This document shows, one piece after another, positions 9,517 to 22,484 of a stretch of DNA of 64,000 nucleotides (position 1 is the first letter of the stretch; every line of letters begins with the position of its first letter). The position numbers and the translations under genes were made by a program. Origin of the DNA: Ahaetulla prasina (lineage: Eukaryota; Chordata; Lepidosauria; Squamata; Colubridae); NCBI RefSeq assembly GCF_028640845.1, contig NC_080539.1:300063516-300127515 (forward strand), written 5' to 3'. The notes under the pieces are model-generated. The model saw only the letters and a program-made list of their open reading frames with translations, was not told where the DNA came from and ran no database searches.

Positions 9517-12500
9517 GCCTTGTGTGGCATAGCATGCTTTTCTCACTGCAAGATAAACACTAATGTGTGTGCGTGTGTGAGTGGCAAAAAAAAAATTAAC
9601 ATCAGACATTTTGTGATAGGTAGGAGAAGAGGATAGTCAATAAGCAATAAAGAATGTCTTGAAAAGCCTCAATATTAAACTTTCACTGTCCTCCATAGCT
9701 TCACAAAGCAGATGGCAAAATAAGAAAATGGAAATAATCTGGATGTTCTGTTTATAAATCTCTGTGGGAGAGGTTACAACAGCTAGGATGATTAATTTAG
9801 TAATCATTGTACATTCTGCCAGCATCAATGCCATTCGGGGGGAGGGGAATAGTTGATAAAACATGGTACATAACACTAAAACAGGCACTATATGGTCCTA
9901 AATTCAACAAAACAAAGGAAACCAATAAAAAATGAAACAAAAATATAATATCTATTTAGTTTCAACATGAAATCACCATAAACCCAATTTAAGCGAGGAA
10001 AAAATTAATCCACTAAAAGACAACTAATATAGTAAATTATAACATGGCAACCAGATTAAAAAATGCTGCTGCTCAACCATCTGGGATTTACCTCATCTGA
10101 ACCCCATAACCTGGGAAAAGAGCCAGGTCTTGACTGGCTTTCTAAAGACCGCAGATTTCAAGGACGACAATATGGAGTGGGGGTGGGGGTGTCAGGTTGT
10201 CCCAAAAGCAAAATATCAAACACACATGAGTTTTAGTTGTAGATAGATGAAAAAGCACAAGGGAAGCCAACAAACACTTTCCATGGATGCAGCCCTTCTG
10301 CAAATGAAATTTTGCCTACCTGTAACAGAATTTCCTCTATAAAATAATGCTGATTTTTTTGTAGCATGGTGCCCTCCAGGTAAATTAGCTCTCATGATTC
10401 TCAACTATTGTGTGTTTCTCACACTAACTAGGTATTTTGGAAGATGGAAGTCAACATATCTGGACAACAAGAGGTTGAAATAGAAAACTCTACAATAATC
10501 TGACTTCAAGTGCCTCACCAGATTTTATTTATACTGTACATGTGTAAGAATGCATCCCCTTGAACTTAACAATATTCTGACCAGCTACAATGTCATGTTT
10601 TAAGAAACACTTCCTTTTTTCAGTGAAAGACTTCTCTTGGTTTTTAATTGAAGGACCACTCTTCAGTAAAATCTAAATTTGGCTTGACATTTAAATTGAA
10701 TTAAAGTTATATTAGTCAATGTAGTTTACATGATTTGTTTTTGATTGCTTAATAACATGAACCTGTATCAAATGCAGTTTCCAGCCAGAAATTTGCACTT
10801 ATGATAAGTTTAGGAATTTAAAACCAGTAAACTTTATCCACTACGGTTCACTGAACAGTCAGCCAGATATTTAGATTGGATTTGGCATTTTGATCCATCT
10901 AATCAGTCTTTCTCATTTACCTGGGATAAGCAAATACTGTTGTTTGATGGTGTTCAGGATATTGTCACAGGATATAAGCTACTCCAAGTAAATCTGCCTT
11001 TTGTAATCATGTTTATTCTGAATGCACTCAGTAAATTTGCAAGTTTACACATTCCAAACCCTGCACATTTTGTGTGTATACTATCCAATGCCAAAACACG
11101 ACTATCATACCCTTTAAGCAACACAATAAAAACATTTCAAATATACCATTCAAGAGGCTTCCTTTTTACAAAAGGTATCTGGCATATGGTCTCAAAGTAT
11201 AGGCTTGTGACCCAGAAAATTGCTTAGAAGGGTAGACATTTTTGATATATCTGTCCATTTTTAAAGGAAATTTTGCTTGCAACATTATCCATTTCATAAT
11301 AGCCATTTTTAATACCATACCATGATGCTCATCTTTAAATCCAGGACAAGATCATATTATCCTGCCATATTCATGTACAGATGTCAATGAGCAGCTGGAG
11401 ATTACTTTCGCATTGGCAGCAGGAGAGAAGCATATCTTGCTTCCATATAACCCAACCAGCCTCGTTTTCCACTACTTAAGTGCTAGTTCTTTCTCAACCT
11501 CATTTCCAGCATCTGCTGCCTAAAATCATGGCCTTATTTAAAAATAGGCCCTGCCTTGGAGCTTTTAAAGCAAACCTCTTCTAAACTTGTAAAATACCAC
11601 TTGGATAGTGAGATGTTCTGATTTTAACAGCTAAGCAGAGAATAAATGTGATTTATTTCTGCACAGAATTCTCATGGGGTTAGACATCATTAAAGATATT
11701 CCACAATTAATAAAATGTGCTTGCCTGTTGAGCAGGGATATTACAAAACATACTGATTTCAAAACATGTTAGTATATTTTGTTATTAGCCCCAACTGAGA
11801 CATCCTTGACATATACAAGTGCATCAATTATAAGTGTTAAGCTGATGAATGTATATTATTAATCTATTAGATTTTCATAGACCTTTCTCTGCAGTGTTAT
11901 ACTTACTTTTTATCCAAAGATATCCTTTTATTATGCAAGTACACTATACTTAGAACACATTTGAATGCAGCAAGATGATAATGTTTTCAAGTTGACCCAA
12001 TAGGTTTGGCATAATTATTTGCATATATCATTACTGATGTTAATAATAATATATATAAGGTTTACTCTTTTCATTGTGAATCTTGAGAAATGTAGATGAT
12101 GAGATCTAAGTCTTCTCCCAGATATTGAAGCCAGGATGTTAATTATGGGAGCTCTGGCATTGGTCCCTGTGATTATGGAAATTTAATTGGACCTTCACTT
12201 GTTTTGTTTTCATTTGGTTTTAATGGAAAGCCTTGTTTTTTTTCCGTTTGCTTGTTACCCAGAATTTCTTTGGAGAGACGGATAGCCATATTAAATTGAT
12301 TAATACATAAATAAATAAAAGTCAATGAAAGGGATTGTATAAATGACACTTTCTACACATTTGCAATTTTATTGGAACAAGTTTTTCCACATGCTTTCAT
12401 GTCATGAATCAGAATTTCAATTTTGTTATTAAAATGTTACAAGGCCGAGAGTTTCCAACAGCAAGGATAAATAAAGTGCACCACATGGGCCAAATAAACT

Positions 12501-12689
12501 CTTTTCAAATATGGACACATAAGAGATCAAAAGTTCCATTGCAGAGTGACATTCAAATTAAGACTCAGCTATATCAATATGATAATACTTCATTTGAACT
12601 TGAGGGAACTGAAATGGCCCTTGAGGAGGGGAAGGAATTCTTATTATATAAAATGTATGTATCTTGATTTCTTTCCATGAAAACAGTAT
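9517..12689. other. Mostly unique sequence downstream of CCDC177, no gene recognised
   Basis: About 3.2 kb of AT-rich DNA without a convincing open frame, RNA gene or recognised repeat. The part closest to 12690 may include longer 3' UTR forms of CCDC177: further TTTATT words (poly(A) signals on the minus strand) occur, for example near 12366. Confidence 0.5.
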
Positions 12690-12695
12690 TTTATT
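12690..12695 (-). promoter_or_regulatory. Predicted poly(A) signal of CCDC177
   Basis: The plus strand reads TTTATT, i.e. AATAAA on the coding strand, about 215 nt downstream of the CCDC177 stop codon. It is the first canonical signal after the stop, which would give a short 3' UTR. Usage is inferred from position only. Confidence 0.5.
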
Positions 12696-12908
12696 CAACA
12701 GAGGAAGGGATACATATTTTCTTTGTATAGATAGTTGAAATATTTTTTTGAATATGTATATCAAGAGCATTTGAAAAAGGTCTATGAAGTATATGCCCGA
12801 GTTTTTGTGCTCCACAAAATAATAAAGTTTTTTTTAAAAAAATCTCCCAATTCTGACAATAGGCAGCAAAACAGAAATCCCCACCGAATCCCAAATAAAA
12901 AAGACAAT

Positions 12909-14921
12909 TCATTTTTTAACTAGGGTGGCCTGCAGTTCTGCCTCAAAGGCCATCTTGTCAAAGGTACGCATGTTCATCTCTTCCCGGACTTTTTCCCTCA
13001 CATGGAATGATGCCCGAGCCACAGATTTTGCACTTTCCAAGACATTTTTTTTCTCCTTACAAATTTGTTCACTTCGCTCCAGCTTTTTCTCAATAGACAA
13101 CAGGATCTCCCTCCGGCGGATATCTTCACACTCATCGACTTTCTTCTTGTTTACTTTCTGCATCTTCTCCTTTTCCAGCCGGTTCTGCACCACCTTTCGA
13201 GCTTTCTGCTGAACAACTTCCTCAGCCACCTGAGTAGCATGCTGGAGCTTCCTCTCAGATGCTTGGGCTAAGGCTCTTATGTGCTCCTTCTGCTCCTGGT
13301 CTTTGCGTTCTGCTGCCAGCTTGGCCCTCTGGAACTGCAGATCTTCCCGCTTGGCTCTCTCTCTCAATTCCTGGTTCCTTTTCTCAATGAGCTGCTCATA
13401 GTTCTCTTGAGCTTTGCTCAGGTTCCCTTCCACGGTTGCCCTCAGCACTGCCCGCTCTTCGGCCTCCTGCTTAGCCAGTCCCTTGAGAATGGTTTCGTGT
13501 TTCTGCTTGTCAGCTTGATTGAGCAGCTTCTTCTCTTTCTGAATCAGCTGTTCCTTCACAAGCTTCTTCTGAGCTGCCAAGGTGAACTTTTCTTGCAGGA
13601 GCTGCACCTCTCGCACCTGGACTTCTTTCTTGTTTTCTTCCTGAGCCTTCAGGTTGTGCTCTTGGTGGCGTTTCCTCTTCCTGTCCTCCAGAGCAGCTTT
13701 CTGCAGCCTCTCTCTCTTCAGGCGCTCCTGCTTCTCCACGTGTTCCCGCCACTTCTCATCCTCCATCAAGGTCTGCCTTTGCTTCATCTGGACAGCCTCC
13801 TCCCAGGTATGGGTCAGCCTGCCACGTCGCTTCTCCAGCCGGGTTTCCCACATCCGACGGCCCTGCAGCAAAGCACGCTGCTTTTCCCGCTCCTCCAGCT
13901 CCCTCCTCTGCTCCACCACCCTCCTCTGCACATCCCACTGGAGGTGGGCACTGTACCGCTGCTCCTTCCACAGGCTCTCCTCTTGGTGCTTCGCTATCAT
14001 CAGGGCAGCAATTTTTCGGTCCCTGTCGGACACCTCCTTGAAGCCTTTCTTCTGCTTCACTTCCCTGACAATCCTCTCCACTTTCTGGGTGGTTTGCGGG
14101 GAGTGGCTCAGGTCACTCAGGCTGAAACTGCGGCCCACCAAGGAGGTCATGGTGGCCACACTCTTAGTCCTAGGCAGCCCCTGGGTCCATTTGTCTCTGC
14201 CACTGTCTCCGCTGTAGGAAGAAGAGGCACCCGAGTCAGAGGAGGTCTTGGTGGAGAAACCCTCTCTCCTCTTTTGGAGGGAATCCAGGGAGTGGCTCTT
14301 CTTGGTCTTGGGACCACTCAGAGGGGGAGGGGGAGGGCCTCCAGCCGTTTTGGGCTTGCCAGCCGGAGGGCAGCTCCCATCAGGCAGGGTGCTTTTAAAG
14401 GCCGTCCTGGAGGCCGGGGAGGAAGGCAGGCTTCCGGTCAGGACAGGCGTGAAAAGCCTCCGCTTCTCCTCTCGGATTATCCTCTCCCTCTCTTCCCGGC
14501 ACTGCTGCAGCTTCCTCTGCCGATCCATCTCGTAGGCCTCATAGAGGCCGGCGGCTACGCGCATAGACTTGCCGGGGGCCTCCTTGATCAGCTCGCTGAG
14601 CGGCCGGGGCAGAAGCTCCACCGGCTTGACGGCACTTCGAGCGCAGGCTTCAAGGGAGCGGGGACTGGTGAGCACGTAGCGGCTGCCTTCGGCTTCCGGA
14701 CAGTCGAAGTTGTACAGATCCAGGTGCAGCATCGGCGACTCTTGGCGAGCTTTCTCCGGCTCTCCGATTCGAGGAGGAGCCGCTGCCGGAGGGGAGGCGG
14801 CCGGCTGAACTGCAGCCTCTGTCGTCGCGGAGGTAGCGGCTGCCGCAGGCTCTTCTCCCCCCGCGGCACCCCCGGGATCGGGGCATGTTTCCTTGCCAGG
14901 ATCCGCTACCGGATCCACCAT
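12909..14921 (-). CDS. CCDC177: Coiled-coil domain-containing protein 177 (intact copy)
   Basis: A 670-residue protein in a single coding exon, close to the roughly 700 residues I recall for mammalian CCDC177. Residues 1-60 are a low-complexity Ala/Pro/Glu region. Residues 62-157 hold the conserved block ([38 protein letters not shown], then REERERIIREEKRRLFTP). Residues 160-260 are Ser/Pro-rich and include KKSHSLDSL. The motif GRSFSLSDLSHSPQTTQ lies at 263-279. From about 290 to the end the sequence is a highly charged Arg/Lys/Glu/Gln coiled coil, closing near ASFHVREKVREE. The ATG at 14921-14919 is chosen over the upstream in-frame ATG at 15101 because the MVDPV start is the family's and a splice acceptor lies 19 nt upstream. 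The molecular function of CCDC177 is not well established. There is no transmembrane or signal segment. Confidence 0.93.
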   Translation of the reverse strand: MVDPVADPGKETCPDPGGAAGGEEPAAAATSATTEAAVQPAASPPAAAPPRIGEPEKARQESPMLHLDLYNFDCPEAEGSRYVLTSPRSLEACARSAVKPVELLPRPLSELIKEAPGKSMRVAAGLYEAYEMDRQRKLQQCREERERIIREEKRRLFTPVLTGSLPSSPASRTAFKSTLPDGSCPPAGKPKTAGGPPPPPLSGPKTKKSHSLDSLQKRREGFSTKTSSDSGASSSYSGDSGRDKWTQGLPRTKSVATMTSLVGRSFSLSDLSHSPQTTQKVERIVREVKQKKGFKEVSDRDRKIAALMIAKHQEESLWKEQRYSAHLQWDVQRRVVEQRRELEEREKQRALLQGRRMWETRLEKRRGRLTHTWEEAVQMKQRQTLMEDEKWREHVEKQERLKRERLQKAALEDRKRKRHQEHNLKAQEENKKEVQVREVQLLQEKFTLAAQKKLVKEQLIQKEKKLLNQADKQKHETILKGLAKQEAEERAVLRATVEGNLSKAQENYEQLIEKRNQELRERAKREDLQFQRAKLAAERKDQEQKEHIRALAQASERKLQHATQVAEEVVQQKARKVVQNRLEKEKMQKVNKKKVDECEDIRRREILLSIEKKLERSEQICKEKKNVLESAKSVARASFHVREKVREEMNMRTFDKMAFEAELQATLVKK

Positions 14922-14940
14922 GCCTGGCTCCCTCCAGAAT

Positions 14941-14942
14941 CT
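14941..14942 (-). other. CCDC177: Splice acceptor before the intact CCDC177 CDS
   Basis: On the minus strand a pyrimidine-rich tract (CTTTTTGCCTCTCCTTTG, then TCTACTTTTATTGCAG) ends in AG at 14942-14941. The exon begins at 14940, 19 nt upstream of the ATG. This fits a gene with a noncoding first exon and a single coding exon. An identical acceptor lies in the duplicated unit at 15956-15955. Confidence 0.72.
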
Positions 14943-15452
14943 GCAATAAAAGTAGACAATTACAAAGGAGAGGCAAAAAGAACCAAGTGGGCTTTTTCTG
15001 CAAAAAGAAAAGAAAAGAAAAATAAATACAAATCCCCCGTCTGTCTCTCCATGCCCGCAAAAAGGCGAGAGAAGCGTCGCCGCAGAGGAAAGCAGGTTCA
15101 CCGTTGCTGCAGCGGTGGCGAAAAGTGGAAGCTCCGAGTAAGTCCAAAGGCACCAAGGAGGTCATGGTGGCCACACTCTTAGTCCTAGGCAGCCCCTGGG
15201 TCCATTTGTCTCTGCCACTGTCTCCGCTGTAGGAAGAAGAGGCACCCGAGTCAGAGGAGGTCTTGGTGGAGAAACCCTCTCTCCTCTTTTGGAGGGAATC
15301 CAGGGAGTGGCTCTTCTTGGTCTTGGGACCACTCAGAGGGGGAGGGGGAGGGCCTCCAGCCGTTTTGGGCTTGCCAGCCGGAGGGCAGCTCCCATCAGGC
15401 AGGGTGCTTTTAAAGGCCGTCCTGGAGGCCGGGGAGGAAGGCAGGCTTCCGG

Positions 15453-17420
<1,968 letters not shown>

Positions 17421-18250
17421 ACCTTGCACAAAATGCAGAAATGGAAATCCGTTTCTAGCACATTGTTTTCCCCTTCAATAACCCTTAGGACAAATTAATG
17501 GTGTTTCTCTGCAGATGAGAACAAACAGGTTGCCTTAAGGCCCCTCCAAATGAGTGGGATTTAAAGGGATTTTTGCAAGTCATAAACTTGCCATTGTGTT
17601 CCCTCATGTTTCAAGCACAGATCAAGAGATTAAGTTCTGATTGTGTCTGCATATGACAGGAAGCATTGTTTGATTAACCATGGTTTACTGAATAAGCAAG
17701 AATTGAGTGGGGTTCCCGCGTGCTGTTGTAAATTATGATTTACAAAGGACAGCGAGTGAGTTCACATAAGATGGTAAGTCAAAATGCAGGAAACTTAGTG
17801 TGATGTATAAACTTAATCTTGGGGTAAGGAAGACCTAGCCAATCTGTGGTCTACAAGCAGAGAGTACACCAGAGCTCCCCTTCATTGATATTAAGTGGTA
17901 CTTTCCAGTTCTGCTTGTGACCATCTTCTGGAAATAATCAATGCTTTTATCCCAGCATGCAACTCAGTTGTTCAGAAAAGGACAGAGGGGTAACCATCCT
18001 AGAGAGACCATAGAAAGCCCTAGAAACCTATGGGAAGAAAGAACCCCCATCTGAAGACGATGTATGAAATATATACATGCAGTTCATTCCTATAGGAGGA
18101 TCTATGAAACAAATATGCTAATATAGCAACAGTAACATTTGGACATTCCATCAGCAGCCTGGTGAGGCATGAAACCATCTGCCTATGGCAGGTCCAAGTT
18201 AAAACCTGCATTTTCCTGCCAGCCATGAGCAACCTTTGGTTACACACAAG
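17421..18250. other. No gene recognised
   Basis: AT-rich sequence upstream of CCDC177 with no supported coding frame or recognised repeat. Confidence 0.5.
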
Positions 18251-18258
18251 GGGTATGA

Positions 18259-18479
18259 CAGTGGTGAAAGTATGACAGTGGTGAAATCCAAATTTTTTTG
18301 ACTACAGGTTCTGTGGGCGTGGCTTGGTGGGCATGGCAGAGGAAGGATACTGCAAAATCCCCATTCCCACCCCACTCGGGGGCCAGCCAGAGGTGGTACT
18401 TGCCAGTTCTCCAAATTACTCAAAATTTCCACTACTGGTTCTCCAGAACGTGTCAGAACCTGCTGGATTTTCCCCCCTG
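18259..18479. mobile_element. hAT-type element with perfect 8-bp target duplication
   Basis: It starts CAGTGGTGAAA and ends GGATTTTCCCCCCTG. Perfect 8-bp repeats GGGTATGA lie at 18251-18258 and 18480-18487. The left end carries a 17-bp tandem duplication (GTATGACAGTGGTGAAA) that copied part of the target site together with the terminus. The interior (GTGGCTTGGTGGGCATGGC, CTACTGGTTCTCCAGAA) matches 42935-43177, so both belong to one family. Confidence 0.87.
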
Positions 18480-18489
18480 GGGTATGAGT

Positions 18490-18982
18490 ATTGCTGGTTA
18501 TAGGAGCTGTTTAGATTTGAGGAAAATGCCTTCAGTAGGCATCTCCTTTATGGAATCCCAGTAGCTTGGTGGGCTCATCTCATCTCCACTGGTGTTATCA
18601 TGAAATATTGGCTCATTGCCTCATTCTCAATAAAGCTATAGTTTTGCTTACTTGGTGCTCTAAACTAGGTGGCAGCTGGAGCTCCTAGAATCCTTCCAGA
18701 ATGCACAAATCCAAAAGAATTGGCTTTGGTTTGGAGGGATTAAAGGGAAATAAAATACCATTTTTATCCCTTTAAACTCCCTCAATTCAGCCCACTTTGG
18801 GTCCAGGCTCTGTGCATATTTATAGCATGACCTTCATCTCGCACAAGAAGTTTAAGTTGACTCTTGACCCTCTATGAAGAGGAATCTGTTGATCTAGGGG
18901 CAGATGATGCATCTGAAATCTGGAGTGCCCTTGAGGCCCTACTGGGATCTGTTCCTTGGCAAATGCCTAGCCATTTTAGTTC
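18490..18982. other. No gene recognised
   Basis: About 490 bp without a coding signature or recognised repeat. Confidence 0.5.
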
Positions 18983-19052
18983 ATAGAACAGAACAGAAGA
19001 ATAGGATAGAATAGAATAGAATAGAATAGAATAGAATAGAATAGAATAGAAT
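18983..19052. repeat. (AATAG)n microsatellite A
   Basis: About 70 bp of GAATA pentanucleotide repeats, with imperfect units on its left side (GAACA, GGATA). It is the tail of the LINE unit to its right. Confidence 0.95.
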
Positions 19053-19532
19053 TTTATTGGCCAAGTGTGATTGGACACACAAGGAATTTGTCTTGGTGCA
19101 TATGCTCTCAGTGTACATAAAAGAAAAGATACGTTCATCAAGGTACAACATTTACAACACAATTGATGGTCAATATATCAATATAAATCATAAGGATTGC
19201 CAGCAACAAGTTATAGTCATACAGTCATAAGTGGAAAGAGATTGGTGATGGAAACTATGAAATGATTAATAGTAGTGCAGATTCAGTAAATAGTCTGACA
19301 GTGTTGATGGAATTATTTGTTTAGCAGAGTGATGGCCTTCGGGAAAAAACTGTTCTTGTGTCTAGTTGTTCTGGTGTGCAGTGCTCTATAGCGTCGTTTT
19401 GAGGGTAGGAGTTGAAACAGTTTATGTCCAGGATGCGAGGGATCTGCAAATATTTTCACGGCCCTCTTCTTGATTCGTGCAGTATACAGGTCCTCAATGG
19501 AAGGCAGGTTGGTAGCAATTATTTTTTCTGCA

Positions 19533-19596
19533 GAATAGAATAGAATAGAATAGAATAGAATAGAATAGAATAGAATAGAATAGAATAGAATAGAAT
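19533..19596. repeat. (AATAG)n microsatellite B
   Basis: About 64 bp of pure GAATA repeats at the junction between the first and second 545-bp LINE units. Confidence 0.95.
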
Positions 19597-20077
19597 TTTT
19601 ATTGGCCAAGTGTGATTGGACACACAAGGAATTTGTCTTGGTGCATATGCTCTCAGTGTACATAAAAGAAAAAGATACGTTCATCAAGGTACAACATTTA
19701 CAACACAATTGATGGTCAATATATCAATATAAATCATAAGGATTGCCAGCAACAAGTTATAGTCATACAGTCATAAGTGGAAAGAGATTGGTGATGGAAA
19801 CTATGAAATGATTAATAGTAGTGCAGATTCAGTAAATAGTCTGACAGTGTTGATGGAATTATTTGTTTAGCAGAGTGATGGCCTTCGGGAAAAAACTGTT
19901 CTTGTGTCTAGTTGTTCTGGTGTGCAGTGCTCTATAGCGTCGTTTTGAGGGTAGGAGTTGAAACAGTTTATGTCCAGGATGCGAGGGATCTGCAAATATT
20001 TTCACGGCCCTCTTCTTGATTCGTGCAGTATACAGGTCCTCAATGGAAGGCAGGTTGGTAGCAATTATTTTTTCTGC

Positions 20078-20142
20078 AGAATAGAATAGAATAGAATAGA
20101 ATAGAATAGAATAGAATAGAATAGAATAGAATAGAATAGAAT
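20078..20142. repeat. (AATAG)n microsatellite C
   Basis: About 65 bp of pure GAATA repeats between the second unit and the diverged third LINE end. Confidence 0.95.
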
Positions 20143-20330
20143 TTTTTATTGGCAAAGTGTGATTGGGCACACAAGGAATTTGTCTTGGTGCATATACTCT
20201 CAGTGTACATAAAAGAAAAGATGCGTTCTTCAAGGTACAACATTTACAACACTTAATGATAGTCATAGGGTACAAATTTAACATTTAATGTTACAACGCT
20301 TAATGATAGTCATAATGATTGATAGTCAGA

Positions 20331-21530
20331 TTCATGTTTTAATAAGCAATCATGAATCTGACTTTTGATCAAAGAGAACACTAACATGAAAAGGAAGTTG
20401 ACTTTGCAAAACTAGAAGCTCAAACCTTATCCTCCATTATCTGGAACATGTATGGGGAATCAGTGAAGTGTAATTGGGAGGTTTCTGCCAGCAGATCCAA
20501 TGGTGAGGGAAGCTGGGAAGTGAAAGGCAGCTGCATCAGAAGACCACACGTTGCCTGTCCCTAACCCAGAGGGTTTAAGATAAAACATAGCTTTTAAAAA
20601 ATCCTCTGGGGCATCCCATACACCCTCTGAGTACATTTCTATAGAGCCACTAGGCTTATCCTTTTTCTGCATTACCACATTAATATCCCCATTTGCTGTT
20701 CTTTGGGGCTTGGGGGAATGAAATAAGAGGAGCACAGAAAGGCCACCCAGCTGCCTAACAAAGGAATGGGGGGGGGGGAAATAACTCTTTTGTAACAAGG
20801 AGGGGCGCCCCCCCCCCAAAAAATGGGGCAGAACAGCAATAAAGCCACATCACTATCCCAATTGTTCCTAAAGAATGAAGGACCTCTGATAAAACACTAA
20901 GTGCCTTACCTTCAAAAAGGAGGGGAAAATCTCCGTGGGAAGAGGGAAATCTAAGGTCTTTTAGCCAATGGGAAGCCACCTTATTTTCAGCTCCATTTTT
21001 AATGCACTAATTTTATTAAAAGCTACAATTAAAAAGATAAAAAGTAAAAGAATAAAAAAGAGAGAGAGTGCAAAAAAGAGAAAAACATAGGAGGAAAAAT
21101 AGAAAGAAAAAATAACGTAAAGAAAAAAAGATGCATAAAGGAATGACTTCCTCTATCACAAGTATAAACCATTTTAATATCACTTCTTCTTCAAATACAA
21201 CACATGATCTCTTCTTTTTCTATCCCATCTCTTATATATAAACAAATCCTCAAAGCCTTGTCACTTCCTCCTGATCAGCAAAGTCTATTAATTGACTTAT
21301 TAAAATAATATTATTTATATGATTATATATTCATTAATTTCACTAGTAAAACTGATCTTTATTCCCTTCAAATAATCTCCTAGAACTTGATTTTTTAAAA
21401 TTACAAAATTCTACAAAGCTTTGCCAAGCTTCTTTTGTAAATTCAATATAGGAAAATTATCCAAGTCACTCTCTTGGTTTATTATTTGTATCTTCCCTTT
21501 AATTATATTAAGATATCAGTCAGTTTGACT
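20331..21530. other. No gene recognised; A-rich
   Basis: Contains runs of G (20769-20778) and C (20809-20817) and a purine-rich AAAAG region at 21020-21130. No coding frame is supported. Confidence 0.5.
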
Positions 21531-21650
21531 TATAGCAATAGCAGTAGCACTTAGATTTGTATACCACTTCACGGTGCTTTTACAGCCCTCTCTAAGTGGT
21601 TTACAGAGTCAGCATATTGCCCCCAACAATCTGGGTCCTTATACTGTATG
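21531..21650 (-). mobile_element. tRNA-derived squamate SINE, 5'-truncated
   Basis: Read on the minus strand: GGACCCAGATTGTTGGGGGC, CTGACTCTGTAAACCACTTAGAG, then GAAGTGGTATACAAATCTAAGTGCT. The GGACCCAGATTGTTGGGGG block also occurs in the complete SINE at 30804, so the two share a body. The tRNA-like 5' portion is absent here. Confidence 0.7.
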
Positions 21651-22026
21651 TCCAGCTACATCTTTTTCTGTATTATTCTTGTAGCCTGCCACTTTTAAAT
21701 CCACTTTCAGATCAGTCTCAGTCTTTTCTGGTAAAATGGTAAAAATAAAAGATGTTATTCCTCTTCTATAACATCTTTTAAACTTAGTATATCAATAGAA
21801 ACAGACACTCTTAAAATTAACTTCTGGGCCCATTGTTAAAAATATACTTCAGTATGTCCAATGTTAAAATGTTTTACTTCATTCTGCATTTAAAGTCAAA
21901 TGTAAATGTTCTTTTCCTTAACTGCAACCTTTAATTCCTTTTGTTTGCTTTTAGTGTCTCATCTTCACAGTCTTATCCTACCATTAAAAAAAAAAAAATT
22001 CAAAACAAAGCATCTTCCTATAGAAA
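21651..22026. other. No gene recognised
   Basis: AT-rich stretch between a SINE and a hAT element with no supported feature. Confidence 0.45.
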
Positions 22027-22192
22027 CAGGTGGGTTCTACTTACCTTTACTACCGGTTCGCAGCGGGATCGTGCACGCTCACTTCACTCGCTCCTGCTTG
22101 CTTGATGACATCAGGGTCAGTGGGTGAAGCCTTCCCCTGGTTTTGCTACTGGTTCGCAAAAACCGGTCCGAAACGAGGGCGACCCACCACTG
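22027..22192. mobile_element. hAT-type element, imperfect 8-bp target duplication
   Basis: The left end CAGGTGGGTTCTACTTAC and the right end GGCGACCCACCACTG are inverted. Flanks TATAGAAA and CACAGAAA match at 6 of 8 positions. The interior has two ACCGGTTCGCA-type words. The family resembles 1653-1789 and 55093-55273 (termini CAGTGGTGGGTT). Confidence 0.72.
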
Positions 22193-22484
22193 CACAGAAA
22201 GTATTCTTACAATTAGTTCCAAGATCTTATTTCAAATCCTTCTGGACACTTAGCCCATTTGTAACTTTTTAAAAACAAAGTTCAAATCACCCTTTGTTGT
22301 TTATTCCTAAATAATTTTTAAAAAGTCTTTAAACTTGTATTTAATTTTTTCCCCCATAACGATTGCAGGAAACTCACACAGAGTTTTAAAGATTCCTAAT
22401 AGGTAAAAAAACAGTCAACTGGCAAATATCTGGAGCACTGTGGGTGATCTCAAGTCATCTCCTTGTCCAGAGAGGAATTATGAA
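22193..22484. other. No gene recognised
   Basis: AT-rich sequence with no supported feature. Confidence 0.4.

Larger units (their letters stand above)
18983..20330 (-). mobile_element. Tandemly duplicated Snake1-like (CR1/L3) LINE 3' ends
   Basis: On the minus strand a LINE 3' end finishes in CACTTGGCCAATAAAATTC and an (ATTCT)n tail. Two almost identical 545-bp units (about 18988-19532 and 19533-20077) are followed by a third, more diverged partial unit (20078-20330). Each of the first two encodes the same C-terminal fragment with LPSIEDLYTARIKKRAVKIF, LLPSKRRYRALHTRT and NSFFPKAITLLNK. Snake CR1/L3 (Snake1) LINEs are known to seed (AATAG)n microsatellites at their 3' ends, which fits. The family call rests on that tail and was not checked by search. 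Confidence 0.75.

Noticed and set aside
13281..15182. 633-codon plus-strand open frame
   Set aside because: It is exactly antisense to CCDC177. Its Leu/Ser-rich composition is what the complement of a Lys/Glu/Arg-rich coiled coil gives.
18983..20142. Regularly spaced repeats resembling a CRISPR array
   Set aside because: Spacing is about 545 bp, repeats are (AATAG)n simple sequence, and the host is a vertebrate.
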